A stretch of DNA of 64,000 nt, taken from positions 2,195,749 through 2,259,748 of the forward strand of contig JARYIJ010000001.1 of the NCBI GenBank assembly GCA_029980465.1. Direction: 5' to 3'. Made by a program: the position numbers and the translations under genes. This DNA is from Pseudolabrys sp. (lineage in GTDB: Bacteria > Pseudomonadota > Alphaproteobacteria > Rhizobiales > Xanthobacteraceae). The notes under the pieces were generated by a model. That model saw only the letters and a program-made list of their open reading frames with translations. It ran no database searches and had not been told where the DNA came from. This document shows positions 1-9,200 of this stretch, in pieces (within the stretch, counting starts at the first letter, position 1; every line of letters starts with the position of its first letter).

Positions 1-219
1 ATCGAACGGCAGGGCGAGGAGGTCGCCGTCTCGCGGATGGACATCGCCGCATGGCAGTTCCTGAGCGTCCTGTGTTCGGGGCAGCCGTTGCTCGCCGTGC
101 TCGGGCGGGCCGATGGTCCTGATGCGGCAGTGATGCTGGCCGACCATTTTGCGGCTGGGCGTTTCGCGGATTTTTCCGTGGCAAGGTGCGAGCGACAGAA
201 TGACCGAGAGTGTGACTGA
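1..219 (+). CDS. HvfC/BufC-family (DUF2063) protein, C-terminal fragment
   Basis: The reading frame is open from base 1 of the window and ends at a TGA at 219, so only the last 72 residues are visible. The visible part (QFLSVLCSGQPLLAVLG, then LADHFAAGRFADF) resembles the helical C-terminal end of DUF2063 proteins, which typically finish with an alanine-rich helix and an AAGAF-type motif. HvfC/BufC proteins usually sit between a DUF692 (HvfB/BufB) gene and a DoxX gene in operons linked to modified metal-binding peptides. A DoxX gene follows here with a 20-bp overlap, which supports the call. The upstream partners lie outside the window, so the assignment rests on a short segment plus context. 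Confidence 0.6.
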   Translation: MERQGEEVAVSRMDIAAWQFLSVLCSGQPLLAVLGRADGPDAAVMLADHFAAGRFADFSVARCERQNDRECD

Positions 220-667
220 AAAGGGACCGTGGCCGCTCGCCCCGTTGTTCAGGATACGGGCGTGGCTGAATTGCGTGCCTTACGGAGCGCTGGCTTTGCC
301 GCTGCGATTTGCGGTCGCGACCGTGTTCTGGAATTCAGCCATGGCCAAGCTCGCGAACTGGGACACAACGCTCGACTTGTTTGCCAACGAATACAATCTG
401 CCGATCCTGCCGCCTTGGCTTGCCGCCAACATGGCCTTTGCGATCGAGATCACGACACCGGTCCTGCTGGTCGCTGGCCTGCTGACACGATTTGCCGCAG
501 GCGTCCTGTTGTCGATGACGGCGGTGATCGAAATTTTCGTGTATCCGCAGGCTTGGCCGACCCATATTCAGTGGGCGGCGATGCTGCTGGTCCTTTTGTG
601 TCGCGGTGGCGGCCCGGTTTCGCTCGATCACTTGATCGAGCGATGGCTATCGGGATCGAAACCCTAG
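200..667 (+). CDS. DoxX family membrane protein
   Basis: Predicted 155-residue inner-membrane protein with about four hydrophobic segments (roughly residues 30-50, 75-95, 100-118 and 128-145). It contains the DoxX-type core [18 protein letters not shown] near the N-terminus and a late [16 protein letters not shown] segment. DoxX proteins are small quinone/redox-associated or accessory membrane proteins. The ATG at 200 was chosen because it gives the usual DoxX length and overlaps the end of the DUF2063 gene, implying translational coupling; a start at 149 would add an atypical arginine-rich leader. In hvf/buf operons DoxX is the last gene. Its 3' end overlaps the convergent kdsB stop by 4 bp. 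Confidence 0.85.
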   Translation: MTESVTEKGPWPLAPLFRIRAWLNCVPYGALALPLRFAVATVFWNSAMAKLANWDTTLDLFANEYNLPILPPWLAANMAFAIEITTPVLLVAGLLTRFAAGVLLSMTAVIEIFVYPQAWPTHIQWAAMLLVLLCRGGGPVSLDHLIERWLSGSKP

Positions 668-1392
668 CGGCGCAGCATTTCGCGTGCGCGGTCGAGGTCC
701 TCCGGCGTGTCGACGCCGAGCGGCACGCTGTCGACGATGGCGACGTCGATGCGCATGCCGGCGTCGAGCGCGCGGAGCTGTTCGAGCTTCTCGCGCCTTT
801 CGTTGTCCGACGGCGGCAGCGACACGAATCTCTCGAGCGCCGCGCGGCGGTACGCGTAGAGCCCGATGTGATGCCAGTGCGGGCCGGGACCGGCGGCAGG
901 CGCGCGCGTGAAGGCGGTGGCGTGCAGGCGGCGCGGCTCGATTCGCTCGCCGATCACCTTGACGACGTTCGGGTTGGCAAGCTCGGCGGCGATCCTGATC
1001 TCGGCGGCGAGCGTCGCGATGTCGACCGCCGCGCGCGACAGCGGCGCCAACGCCGCCTTGATGTCGTGCGGCGCGATGGTCGGCAGGTCGCCCTGCACGT
1101 TGACCACGATCTCGACGCGGCGCTCGGGGTCGATCTCGGTGATCGCCTCGTGGATGCGGTCCGAGCCGGACGGATGGCTGGCGCTGGTCATCACCGCGCG
1201 GCCGCCGGCCTTCTCGACGGCGGCGAGCACGGCCTCCGAATCGGTCGCGACCACGACCTCGCCGATCTTCGCCTCCTGGGCGCGGCGCAGCACCTGGACG
1301 ATCATCGGCGCGCCGTGGATGTCGAGCAGCGGCTTGCCGGGAAGGCGGGTCGCCGCCATGCGGGCCGGGATCAGAACAATGACGTCGGACAT
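664..1392 (-). CDS. kdsB: 3-deoxy-manno-octulosonate cytidylyltransferase (CMP-KDO synthetase)
   Basis: 242 residues, normal for KdsB. The enzyme activates KDO with CTP to CMP-KDO in the cytoplasm for lipid A-core assembly. The N-terminus carries the nucleotide-binding signature [16 protein letters not shown] (residues 8-23), followed by VVATDSE around 47 and the conserved NVQGD at 98-102, where the usual NVQGDEP reads NVQGDLP. The Thr-Pro-Glu-Asp-Leu-Asp element near the C-terminus is also typical. The gene diverges from the downstream cytochrome gene (177 bp between starts) and meets the DoxX gene tail to tail with a 4-bp overlap. Confidence 0.95.
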   Translation of the reverse strand: MSDVIVLIPARMAATRLPGKPLLDIHGAPMIVQVLRRAQEAKIGEVVVATDSEAVLAAVEKAGGRAVMTSASHPSGSDRIHEAITEIDPERRVEIVVNVQGDLPTIAPHDIKAALAPLSRAAVDIATLAAEIRIAAELANPNVVKVIGERIEPRRLHATAFTRAPAAGPGPHWHHIGLYAYRRAALERFVSLPPSDNERREKLEQLRALDAGMRIDVAIVDSVPLGVDTPEDLDRAREMLRR

Positions 1393-1569
1393 GCGCGATC
1401 AAGGCCGGAGATCAGCGACGGAAGGGCCGAGCATCGGTCCGCAGAGCCCGATCGTCGCGGTATAAGGGCCGTTATACGGGTTGCCTCGGCGCGGGCAAAC
1501 CGGTATCCAACTGCCACGCCGGGCTCCCGGCGGCTTCCGACCGGCATCCTTGCTGCGAGTCTTATCGCG

Positions 1570-2274
1570 ATGAACTCCTTTGAATTGAACAAGATTTTGG
1601 GCGCCATCCTCGGCACATGCCTCATTCTGCTGGCGTTGAGCATCGCCGCGGGCGCGGTCTTCGCGCCGGTGAAGCCGGCCAAGCCCGGCTTCGCCATCGC
1701 CGTCAAGGAAGAGGCCGGCGGCGCCACCCAAACCAAGAAAGCGCCGGAACAGCCGATCGAAACGCTGCTCGCCAGCGCGTCGGCCGACAAGGGCAAGTCG
1801 ATCGCCAAGCAGTGCCAGGCGTGCCACACCTTCGAGAAGGGCGGCCCGAACCGGGTCGGCCCGAATCTGTGGGACATCGTCGGAAACGAGCGCGGTCAGG
1901 GCCGTGGCGGCTTTAATTTTTCGTCCGCGATGAAGAGCAAGGGCGGCACCTGGACCTACGACGAACTCAACAAGTTCCTGACCAATCCGCGCGGCTATAT
2001 TCCCGGCACGGCGATGACATTCGCTGGCCTGTCGCGCGAGGAGCAGCGCGCCGACGTGATCGCGTATCTGCGCACGCTGTCGGACAATCCGAAGCCGCTG
2101 CCGAAGGCGGCCGAGGCCAAGCCTGCGGAGGCCAAGCCTGCGGCCGGTGGCCAGCAGGCGCCGGCCCAGGGCGGCCAGCCTCCGGCTGAGAACAAGGCCG
2201 CGCCCGCGCCGAGCGCGCCGGCTCAGAATGCGCCGGCGCAGGGCAGTGCCCCGGCGCCTGAGAAAAAGCAGTAA
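1570..2274 (+). CDS. Membrane-anchored class I cytochrome c (CycM-like)
   Basis: 234 residues. An uncleaved N-terminal anchor (about residues 9-33) is followed by a linker and one class I cytochrome c domain with the heme site CQACH at 82-86 and a probable Met axial ligand at 149 (PGTAMTF). This architecture matches CycM of Bradyrhizobium, a membrane-bound cytochrome c that passes electrons from the bc1 complex to the aa3 oxidase. The tail after about residue 175 is an Ala/Pro/Gln/Lys low-complexity extension with AEAKPAEAKPA repeats, longer than in textbook CycM. The start at 1570 is the only one that begins just before the anchor. It diverges from kdsB, a common alphaproteobacterial arrangement. 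Confidence 0.85.
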   Translation: MNSFELNKILGAILGTCLILLALSIAAGAVFAPVKPAKPGFAIAVKEEAGGATQTKKAPEQPIETLLASASADKGKSIAKQCQACHTFEKGGPNRVGPNLWDIVGNERGQGRGGFNFSSAMKSKGGTWTYDELNKFLTNPRGYIPGTAMTFAGLSREEQRADVIAYLRTLSDNPKPLPKAAEAKPAEAKPAAGGQQAPAQGGQPPAENKAAPAPSAPAQNAPAQGSAPAPEKKQ

Positions 2275-2291
2275 GATTAATCACTTAGCGG

Positions 2292-2330
2292 ACAACGGCC
2301 GGGCCTCGAGTCCGGCCATTGTCGTTTTCG
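2292..2330 (+). terminator. Probable intrinsic terminator after the cytochrome c gene
   Basis: An inverted repeat (ACAACGGCCGG at 2292 and CCGGCCATTGT at 2312, one mismatch, 9-nt loop) is followed by GTCGTTTTCG. It lies 17 bp after the stop of the cytochrome gene. The T-run is short, so it is a moderate candidate. Confidence 0.45.
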
Positions 2331-2509
2331 CGACGGACGAGACGCGCGAAGCCGCGAGGCGGAAGGACGCGCCAAATCTGGCGCGCGGGATGGCGGCGGG
2401 TATGGCGCCGGGACATGGTGACGCGGTGGAGAAGGGGCCGAAAAACCGACATACATTGCCGCGATGTCTGCGATAACCGCCCTTTGAGGCCCATTCCTCG
2501 GAGCCGAGC

Positions 2510-4420
2510 ATGTCTTCCTCGCGTTTGTCGCGCCGATCGTTGCTGAAAGCCGGCACCGTTGTCCTGACCGCGCCCGCTTTCGCGCTGACCGGTCCGACTT
2601 GCGCGCTCGCGCAGACGCCGGCCGCGCCCGCGGCCGCCGACTCGAAGACCTGGCGTCACGGCCTGTCGCTGTTCGGCGAGCCGGCCCAGCCGGCCGGCTT
2701 CAAGAGCTTCGCTTACGTCAACCCGTCGGCGCCGAAGGGCGGCCGCGTCCGCCAGATCGCGTTCGGCACCTTCGACAATCTCAATCTTGTCGTGGCCGGC
2801 GTGAAAGGCGCGCTCGGCAGCGGCCTCGACTTTGTCGTCGAGACACTGACGACGTCGGCGCTCGACGAGGTTTCGACCCAGTACGGCCTGATCGCCGAGG
2901 CGGCGAGCTATCCGGCCGACTATTCCTCCGTCACCTATCGCCTCAATGCCAGGGCGAAGTGGCACGACGGCCAGCCGGTGACACCCGACGACGTCGTCTT
3001 TTCGTTCGTCACGCTCAAGGCCAACAGCCCGCAGCTCGGCGCGTATTACCGCCACGTCGTCAAGGCCGAGAAGACCGGCGCGCGCGAGGTCACCTTCACC
3101 TTCGACAGCCCCGGCAACCGCGAGCTGCCGCAGATCGTCGGCCAGCTCTATGTGCTGCCGAAGCACTGGTGGGAAGGCTCCGACGCCTCGGGCAAGAAGC
3201 GCGACATCACGCAGACGACGCTCGAGCCGCCGCTCGGCAGCGGCCCCTATCGCGTCAAGTCGGCCGTGCCAGGCCGCACGCTGGTCTACGAGCGCGTCAA
3301 GGATTACTGGGGCGGCGATCTTAACGTGAACGTCGGCGCCAATAACTTCGACGAGATCCGCTACGACTATTTCCGCGATTCCACTGTCGCGCTCGAAGCC
3401 TTCAAGGCCGATCAGGTCGACTGGCGCACCGAGAACAGCGCGAAGAACTGGGCGACCGCCTATGATTTTCCCGCGGTCAAGGACAAGCGCGTCGTGCTCG
3501 AGGAATTTCCGATCCGCAATTTCGGGATCATGCAGGCCTTCGCCTTCAATATCCGCCGCCTGAAATTCGCCGATCCGCGCCTGCGCCGCGCTTTCAATTT
3601 CGCGTTCGATTTCGAGGAGATGAACAAGCAGATCTTCTTCGGCCAGTACAAACGCATCGCCAGCTACTTCGAAGGCACGGAACTCGCCTCGAGCGGCATC
3701 CCGCAAGGCAAGGAGCTCGAGATTCTCGACACCGTGAAGGATCAGGTGCCGCCCGAACTGTTCACGACGCCCTACACCAACCCGGTCGGCGGCGATCCGC
3801 AGAAGGTCCGCGGCAATCTGCGCGAGGCGCTGCGGCTCCTGCGTGAGGCCGGTTACGACATCAAGAACACCAGGCTCGTCAATCCGAAGGGCGAGCAGTT
3901 CGCCGTGGAATTCCTGGTCGAGGATCCGGCGACCGAGCGTTTCGTGCTGTTCTACAAGCCCTCGCTCGAGCGCATCGGCATTGCCGCCACCGTGCGCGTC
4001 GTCGACAGCGCGCAATACGAGAACCGTCTGCGCCAGTGGGACTTCGACATCATCGTCGCGTCCTGGGGCGAGTCGCTGTCGCCCGGCAACGAGCAGCGCG
4101 GCTTCTGGGGCTCGCAGGCCGCCGACCAGCCCGGTTCGCGCAATCTGATCGGCATCAAGAATCCCGCGGTCGATAAGCTCATCGATCGCGTCATCTACAC
4201 CAAGGATCGCGACGACCTCGTCGCCGCCACCAGGGCGCTCGACCGCGTGCTGCTGTGGAATTTCTACGTCGTGCCGCAGTGGACCTACGGCAAGGTGCGC
4301 ACCGCGCGCTGGGACCGTTTCGCGCATCCCGACGCCATGCCGAAATACGGCCTGTCGGCGTTTCCCACCGTCTGGTGGTGGGACGAGGCGCGGGCGGCGA
4401 AGGTGAAGCAGCGCTCGTGA
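2510..4420 (+). CDS. YejA-type ABC transporter substrate-binding protein (SBP family 5), copy 1
   Basis: 636-residue periplasmic solute-binding protein of the oligopeptide/dipeptide family (SBP_bac_5). The N-terminus carries a Tat-like signal (SRRSLLK, then a hydrophobic stretch ending near CALAQ). The YejA subgroup is recognised by the early YVNPSAPKGGRVRQI motif at about residues 65-80, PLGSGPYRVKS in the middle and the FPTVWWWDEARA C-terminus. YejA feeds peptides such as microcin C to the YejBEF importer. A paralogue lies at 7338-9188 directly upstream of yejB, so this copy may broaden substrate range. The ATG at 2510 is preceded by CGGAG. Confidence 0.9.
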   Translation: MSSSRLSRRSLLKAGTVVLTAPAFALTGPTCALAQTPAAPAAADSKTWRHGLSLFGEPAQPAGFKSFAYVNPSAPKGGRVRQIAFGTFDNLNLVVAGVKGALGSGLDFVVETLTTSALDEVSTQYGLIAEAASYPADYSSVTYRLNARAKWHDGQPVTPDDVVFSFVTLKANSPQLGAYYRHVVKAEKTGAREVTFTFDSPGNRELPQIVGQLYVLPKHWWEGSDASGKKRDITQTTLEPPLGSGPYRVKSAVPGRTLVYERVKDYWGGDLNVNVGANNFDEIRYDYFRDSTVALEAFKADQVDWRTENSAKNWATAYDFPAVKDKRVVLEEFPIRNFGIMQAFAFNIRRLKFADPRLRRAFNFAFDFEEMNKQIFFGQYKRIASYFEGTELASSGIPQGKELEILDTVKDQVPPELFTTPYTNPVGGDPQKVRGNLREALRLLREAGYDIKNTRLVNPKGEQFAVEFLVEDPATERFVLFYKPSLERIGIAATVRVVDSAQYENRLRQWDFDIIVASWGESLSPGNEQRGFWGSQAADQPGSRNLIGIKNPAVDKLIDRVIYTKDRDDLVAATRALDRVLLWNFYVVPQWTYGKVRTARWDRFAHPDAMPKYGLSAFPTVWWWDEARAAKVKQRS

Positions 4421-4531
4421 GCGATTGAGAAATCCCGCTCATGAGTGCATGAAACGCGAGCCCGCTATTCGCGAGCCTCGACGAAGCCGATAAACGTCGT
4501 GGCGCGAGCGACGGTCGAACGGGAGAACGCC

Positions 4532-4765
4532 ATGCCTCATGTGATCGTGAAGATGTATCGAGGCCGGTCCGAGCAGGACAAGCAGCGACTGGCCGACGAG
4601 ATCACCAAGACGGTCAAGGCCGTCCTCAAGCATGGCGACGATGCAATCTCGGTCGGAATTGAGGACGTCAATCCGGCCGACTGGGCGGAGACGGTCTATC
4701 GGCCGGATATCCTGAACAAGCCGGACAGCATCTACAAGAAGCCGGGATACGATCCGTTTCGGTAA
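4532..4765 (+). CDS. 4-oxalocrotonate tautomerase-family protein
   Basis: 77 residues beginning Met-Pro, so Pro1 of the mature protein can act as the catalytic base of the tautomerase superfamily. The strand-helix core PHVIVKMYRGRSEQDKQRLA, VKAVLKHGDDAISVGIEDV and DWAETVYRPDI fits the small PptA/YdcE-like subgroup, including the late Trp-Ala-Glu-x-Val-Tyr segment. Initiation at 4532 is required for the Pro1 chemistry; longer in-frame starts upstream would bury it. Its natural substrate cannot be told from sequence. It stands alone between the first YejA gene and the convergent LysR gene, 7 bp from the latter. Confidence 0.85.
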   Translation: MPHVIVKMYRGRSEQDKQRLADEITKTVKAVLKHGDDAISVGIEDVNPADWAETVYRPDILNKPDSIYKKPGYDPFR

Positions 4766-4772
4766 AACGGCC

Positions 4773-5666
4773 TCAGCCGCGATAGCGCAACGCGTCAACC
4801 AGAAGCGAAAACGCGGCCGACGGCTGGCGGCGGCTCGGATAAAAAAGGTGGTAGCCGGAATAGGGCGGACACCAGTCCGCCAGCACACGTTTGAGACGGC
4901 CCTTGTCGATATGCGGTTGCGCGAGGCCTTCGGGAATGTAGGCCAGCCCGAAACCCGCCAACGCCGCGTTGAGCATCTGGGTGGTGCCGTTGAACGTGGT
5001 CTGCCCGTCGACCCGAACCTTGATCTCGCGCCCGCCTTTCTCGAATTCCCAGACATAGAGTCCGCCGCGCGTCATCAGGCGAAGATTGACGCAGTTGTGC
5101 TCGATCAGGTCCTGTGGCCGCTTCGGCTCCGGACGAGTCCGGAAATAGCCGGGCGTGGCGACAACGGACATGCGCAGGTCGGGGCCGATCCGCACGGCAA
5201 TCATGTCTTTCGCAACCTGCTCGCCGCTGCGCACGCCCGCATCGAAGCGTTCAGAGACAATGTCGGTCAGTTGGTAGTCGCTGACGATTTCTACCTTGAC
5301 GTCGGGATACTTGCGCAAAAATGGAACGAGTTTCGGCCACAGCACAGTGTCGGTAGCGAATTCGGTTGCCGTGATGCGAATGGTGCCGGCCGGCTTTTCG
5401 CGCAGTTCGCCGATGGCCGCGAGCTCGGATTCGATTTCATCCAACCGCGGCGCGATAGTCCGAAGCACTCGTTCGCCGGCTTCGGTCGGGGATACGCTGC
5501 GTGTCGTGCGCGTCAGCAAGCGCACGCCGAGACGGGCCTCGAGCTCCCGCACGGTGTGGCTGAGCGCCGATTGCGACACGCCGAGCCTGGCCGCGGCCTT
5601 GGTAAAGCTGCGTTCTCGTGCGACCGCGAGAAACGAGCGCAGGTCGTCCAGGTTATCGCGCTTCAT
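4773..5666 (-). CDS. LysR-family transcriptional regulator
   Basis: 297 residues, a standard LysR length. The N-terminal winged helix-turn-helix (about 1-62) has the classic [20 protein letters not shown] and [17 protein letters not shown] elements. The rest is a periplasmic-binding-like effector domain (about 90-295) with [15 protein letters not shown] and [14 protein letters not shown]. It is divergent from the cupin-dehydrogenase pair with a 112-bp gap holding a short dyad. The usual LysR logic (repressing itself and activating the divergent genes with an inducer) is the likely mode; the inducer is unknown. Confidence 0.93.
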   Translation of the reverse strand: MKRDNLDDLRSFLAVARERSFTKAAARLGVSQSALSHTVRELEARLGVRLLTRTTRSVSPTEAGERVLRTIAPRLDEIESELAAIGELREKPAGTIRITATEFATDTVLWPKLVPFLRKYPDVKVEIVSDYQLTDIVSERFDAGVRSGEQVAKDMIAVRIGPDLRMSVVATPGYFRTRPEPKRPQDLIEHNCVNLRLMTRGGLYVWEFEKGGREIKVRVDGQTTFNGTTQMLNAALAGFGLAYIPEGLAQPHIDKGRLKRVLADWCPPYSGYHLFYPSRRQPSAAFSLLVDALRYRG

Positions 5667-5667
5667 T

Positions 5668-5687
5668 TATCGATACCTTTCATAGGT
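5668..5687. promoter_or_regulatory. Candidate LysR operator in the divergent LysR/cupin intergenic region
   Basis: Right beside the LysR start are an 8-bp palindrome TATCGATA (5668-5675) and an overlapping dyad ACCT-N5-AGGT (5675-5687). LysR proteins usually bind dyads of the T-N11-A type in such divergent gaps. The position is right, but the match is not specific enough to be certain. Confidence 0.35.
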
Positions 5688-5778
5688 TCATTCGTATTTT
5701 AGCGGATAGCCAGATGAATGGCGCGGACTAAATCTGCGTCAGGCATTCGCGGCCGGGTTGAAAAAAGGAGCATTGCTC

Positions 5779-6174
5779 ATGAACATCAGGCGTAGCGGCA
5801 CGCAGCCCTCCGGCAAGGGACCGTCGGAATACTTTACCGGCTCGGTCCGCGTGGATCCGCTGTTCGATCCGCCGGAACCCGCCCGCGTGCGCGGCGCCAG
5901 CGTTACGTTCGAGCCCGGTGCGCGGACGGCCTGGCATACGCATCCGCTCGGCCAGACCCTGCTCGTCACCGCGGGCGCGGGGCGGGTCCAGCGCTGGGGC
6001 GGCCCGATCGAAGACATTCGTCCGGGCGACGTCGTCTGGTTCGAGCCGGGCGAGAAGCATTGGCACGGCGCCTCACCGAACGTCGCGATGAGTCATATTG
6101 CCATTCAGGAAGCGCTGAACGGCAGCCCCGTCGACTGGATGGAGAAGGTCAGCGACGCGCAATACGGCGCTTGA
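5779..6174 (+). CDS. Cupin-domain protein (Mn-dependent hydroxynitrile lyase-like family)
   Basis: 131-residue single-domain cupin. Cupin motif 1 reads [16 protein letters not shown] (metal ligands His53, His55, Gln59) and motif 2 is [17 protein letters not shown] (His94). The overall sequence resembles the bacterial cupin family that includes the manganese-dependent hydroxynitrile lyase of Granulicella, although most members have no known substrate. The ATG at 5779 is chosen over an in-frame TTG at 5758 because AAGGAG ends 8 nt before it. It is 50 bp upstream of a zinc alcohol dehydrogenase, with which it probably forms a LysR-controlled operon. Confidence 0.88.
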   Translation: MNIRRSGTQPSGKGPSEYFTGSVRVDPLFDPPEPARVRGASVTFEPGARTAWHTHPLGQTLLVTAGAGRVQRWGGPIEDIRPGDVVWFEPGEKHWHGASPNVAMSHIAIQEALNGSPVDWMEKVSDAQYGA

Positions 6175-6224
6175 CGCAGAGGACACTTCGAGCACCAAAC
6201 CAACGAAGAAGAAGGGAAGCACAG

Positions 6225-7244
6225 ATGTTGGGAACCATTCTCCACGGCCCGGGCGACGTGCGTTGCGAGGAAGTGCCCGAGCCGAAAATTCTGCTCCCGA
6301 CCGACGCCATCATCCGTCTGTCGGCGAGCTGCATCTGCGGCTCGGACCTTTGGCCTTATCGCGGCCTTAACGACACCAGCCAGCCTATGGCGATGGGGCA
6401 CGAATATTGCGGCATCGTCGAAGCGGTCGGGCAGGACGTTAAAACTGTCCGGCCGGGACAGTTTGTCGTCGGCTCGTTCTGCATTTCGGACAATACGTGT
6501 CCGCATTGCCGTTTCGGCTTTCAATCGTCCTGCGAGAAACGTGAATTCATGACCGGAGCGCAGGCACCGCTTGCGCGAGTGCCGCTTGCCGACGGCACGC
6601 TTGTCGCGACGGCGGAGCTTCCGTCCGACGATCTTATTCCAAGTCTGCTGGCAACCTCGGATGTCCTTGGCACCGGCTGGTACGCAGCCGACGCGGCGCG
6701 GGTGCAGCCGGGCTCAACCGTCGTGGTCGTGGGCGACGGTGCGGTTGGCCTGATGGGCGTGCTGGCGGCGAAGCAGAAGGGCGCGGCGCGGATCATCGCG
6801 ATGAGCCGTCACAAGACGCGGCAGGATCTCGCGCTGGAGTTCGGCGCGACCGATATCGTGTCCGAGCGCGGCGACGCGGGGATTGCGCGAATCAAGGCCA
6901 TGACAAATTCGGTCGGCGCGGATGCCGTGCTGGAATGCGTGGGCACGAAGGAGTCGATGACGCAGGCCATCAAGTGCGCGCGTCCCGGCGCCATGATCGG
7001 CTATGTCGGCGTGCCGCATGGGGTAGAGCTCGATGGGCAGGAGCTGTTCTTCTCGCAGACCGGCATGTTGGGCGGTCCGGCTCCGGTCCGGCGCTTCCTG
7101 CCGCATCTGATCGAGTTGGTGCTCCAGCGCAAAATCAATCCCGGCAAGGTCTTCGATCTCACGCTGCCGCTCGCCGACGTGGCCGAAGGCTACCGCGCCA
7201 TGGACGAACGGCGCGCGATCAAGACGCTGCTGCGCGTCCAATAG
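6225..7244 (+). CDS. Zinc-dependent alcohol dehydrogenase family protein (MDR superfamily)
   Basis: 339 residues. Catalytic-zinc ligands are visible as Cys38 in CGSD and His59-Glu60 in MGHEYCGIVEAVG; a structural-zinc loop with several cysteines follows (CPHCRFGFQSSC, about 92-103). The Rossmann fold carries VVVVGDGAVGLMGVLAAKQ at about 165-185. It is typical of threonine-dehydrogenase-like medium-chain dehydrogenases, which oxidise alcohols with NAD(P). The substrate is unknown. The start at 6225 follows GAAGGGAAG. Cotranscription with the cupin gene is likely from the 50-bp spacing and same strand. Confidence 0.9.
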   Translation: MLGTILHGPGDVRCEEVPEPKILLPTDAIIRLSASCICGSDLWPYRGLNDTSQPMAMGHEYCGIVEAVGQDVKTVRPGQFVVGSFCISDNTCPHCRFGFQSSCEKREFMTGAQAPLARVPLADGTLVATAELPSDDLIPSLLATSDVLGTGWYAADAARVQPGSTVVVVGDGAVGLMGVLAAKQKGAARIIAMSRHKTRQDLALEFGATDIVSERGDAGIARIKAMTNSVGADAVLECVGTKESMTQAIKCARPGAMIGYVGVPHGVELDGQELFFSQTGMLGGPAPVRRFLPHLIELVLQRKINPGKVFDLTLPLADVAEGYRAMDERRAIKTLLRVQ

Positions 7245-7337
7245 CGGCAGGACCGCTCCCGGCTCCCGATTGCCCGAATGGCGCCATGAGGCAGTGTGAT
7301 AGGGTCGCGGACAGGCTTTGACTGTTCCGGACGTCCT

Positions 7338-9188
7338 GTGATTTCACGCCGCACCATATTGACATTGACCCTGTCCGCCGGTGCCGTGGCCGCCGCCAGG
7401 CTGAGGTTGCCGGCATTTGCCGACGAATTCGTCGAGCATCACGGCATGTCGGCGTTCGGCGATCTGGCGCTGCCGCCGGACTTCAGGCAATTCCCCTACG
7501 TCAATCCGGACGCGCCGAAAGGCGGCAAATATTCCGAGGTGGTGTCGAGCCGCACTTATAACGGCTCGTTCTATACCTTCAATTCGCTCAACAGCTTCAT
7601 CCTGAAGGGCGACGGCGCGCTCGGCATGGACATGACGTTCGCCGCGCTGATGACGCGCAACAACGACGAGCCGGACGCGATGTACGGGCTGGCGGCGCGC
7701 GCGGTGACGATCTCCGGTGACGGCCTGACTTACCGCTTCCTGCTGCGGCCCGAGGCGGCATTCCACGACGGCACGGCGCTCACCGCGCACGACGTCGTGT
7801 TCTCGCTGACGGCGCTGAAGGAGAAGGGCCACCCGATCATCAGCCAGTCGATGCGCGACTTCGCCGGCGCCGAGGCGGAAGACGATCGCACCGTGGTCGT
7901 GCGCTTCGCGCCGAAACGGGCGCGCGACGTGCCGCTGCTCGTCGCCGGCCTGCCGATCTTCTCGCGCGCCTATTACGAAAAGAAGCCGTTCGACCAGTCG
8001 ACGCTCGAAGCGCCGCTCGGCAGCGGGCCGTACAAGGTCGGCCGCTTCGAGGCCGGGCGCTTCATCGAGTTCGATCGCGTCAAAGACTGGTGGGGCGCCG
8101 GCCTGCCGGTGTCGCGCGGCACCAACAATTTCGACGTCATCCGCTATGAGTATTACCGCGACCGCGACGTCGCCTTTCAGGGCTTCACCGCGCACAACTA
8201 TCAATTCCGCGAGGAGTTCACGGCGCGCACCTGGGCGACGGCCTATGATTTCCCGGCGATCAAAGACGGCCGCGTCAAGCGCAAGACCATTCCCGACGAC
8301 ACGCCGTCCGGCGCGCAGGGCTGGTTCATGAATACGCGGCGCGCGCAGTTCAAGGACCGCCGCGTGCGCGAGGCGCTGATCGACGCCTTCGACTTCGAAT
8401 GGACCAACAAGTCGCTGATGTACGGCGCATATCTGCGCACGCAGTCGGTGTTCGAGAATTCGCCGATGAAGGCCAAAGGCAAGCCGGGGCCGGACGAGCT
8501 TGCCCTGCTCGACCGCTTCAAGGGTCAGGTGGCGGACGAGGTGTTCGGCGAGCCTTACGTGCCGCCGGTCACCGACGGCTCCGGCTTCGACCGCAAGTGG
8601 CTGCGCGCCGGCTCGCGCCTGCTCGACGAGGCGGGGTATCCGGTGAAGGGCGGCAAGCGGATGATGCCGGACGGCAAGCCGCTGGCCTTCGAATTCCTGC
8701 TCGAGGAGGCGGTGTTTGAGCCGCACCACCTCATCTATATCCGCAACCTCAAGGTGCTCGGCATCGACGCCACGGTGCGGCTGGTCGATCCGGTGCAGTA
8801 CCGCGCCCGCGTCGATGATTTCGATTTCGACATTACGGTCGATCGCTTCTCGTTCTCGTCGACGCCGGGCGATTCGCTGCGCACCTATTTCTCGTCGCAG
8901 GCGGCGGCGACCAAGGGCAGCCACAATCTTGCCGGCATCGCCGATCCGGTGGTGGATCGGCTGATCGACATCATCATTGCCGCCGAGACGCGGCCGGAAC
9001 TGACGACGGCCTGCCGGGTTCTCGACCGGGTGATCCGCGCCGGGCGGTACTGGATCCCGCACTGGTACCTGCCGGCGCACCGTATCGCCTACTGGGACGT
9101 GTTCGGCTTTCCGGAGCGGCAGCCGCATTATGCGCGCGGCATTCCCGACACCTGGTGGTGGGATGCCGCCAAGGCGGCGAAGATTTGA
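7338..9188 (+). CDS. YejA-type ABC transporter substrate-binding protein, copy 2
   Basis: 616 residues from GTG 7338; another GTG at 7296 is in frame. The later start places SRRTILTLTLSAGAVAAA as a Tat-like signal peptide close to the N-terminus. Family features parallel the first copy: YVNPDAPKGGKYSEV, APLGSGPYKVG, TRTWATAYDFPA-like segment and IPDTWWWDAAKAAKI at the C-terminus. It immediately precedes yejBEF on the same strand, so it is the more likely cognate binding protein for that importer. A 190-bp gap filled by a palindromic repeat pair separates it from yejB. Confidence 0.9.
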   Translation: MISRRTILTLTLSAGAVAAARLRLPAFADEFVEHHGMSAFGDLALPPDFRQFPYVNPDAPKGGKYSEVVSSRTYNGSFYTFNSLNSFILKGDGALGMDMTFAALMTRNNDEPDAMYGLAARAVTISGDGLTYRFLLRPEAAFHDGTALTAHDVVFSLTALKEKGHPIISQSMRDFAGAEAEDDRTVVVRFAPKRARDVPLLVAGLPIFSRAYYEKKPFDQSTLEAPLGSGPYKVGRFEAGRFIEFDRVKDWWGAGLPVSRGTNNFDVIRYEYYRDRDVAFQGFTAHNYQFREEFTARTWATAYDFPAIKDGRVKRKTIPDDTPSGAQGWFMNTRRAQFKDRRVREALIDAFDFEWTNKSLMYGAYLRTQSVFENSPMKAKGKPGPDELALLDRFKGQVADEVFGEPYVPPVTDGSGFDRKWLRAGSRLLDEAGYPVKGGKRMMPDGKPLAFEFLLEEAVFEPHHLIYIRNLKVLGIDATVRLVDPVQYRARVDDFDFDITVDRFSFSSTPGDSLRTYFSSQAAATKGSHNLAGIADPVVDRLIDIIIAAETRPELTTACRVLDRVIRAGRYWIPHWYLPAHRIAYWDVFGFPERQPHYARGIPDTWWWDAAKAAKI

Positions 9189-9200
9189 TTGGGGCACTTA

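Noticed and set aside
229..1569. Upstream extension of the cytochrome c frame through DoxX and kdsB
   Set aside because: The extension has no family similarity and crosses two real genes; ATG 1570 gives a proper membrane anchor.
2285..4327. Long minus-strand frame of about 680 codons opposite the first YejA gene
   Set aside because: It is an antisense shadow from high GC at third positions; its translation is Arg/Ala/Asp/Val-rich without domain motifs, while the plus strand encodes a clear binding protein.
7344..9197. Long minus-strand frame opposite the second YejA gene
   Set aside because: Same GC-driven antisense effect; no recognisable motifs.
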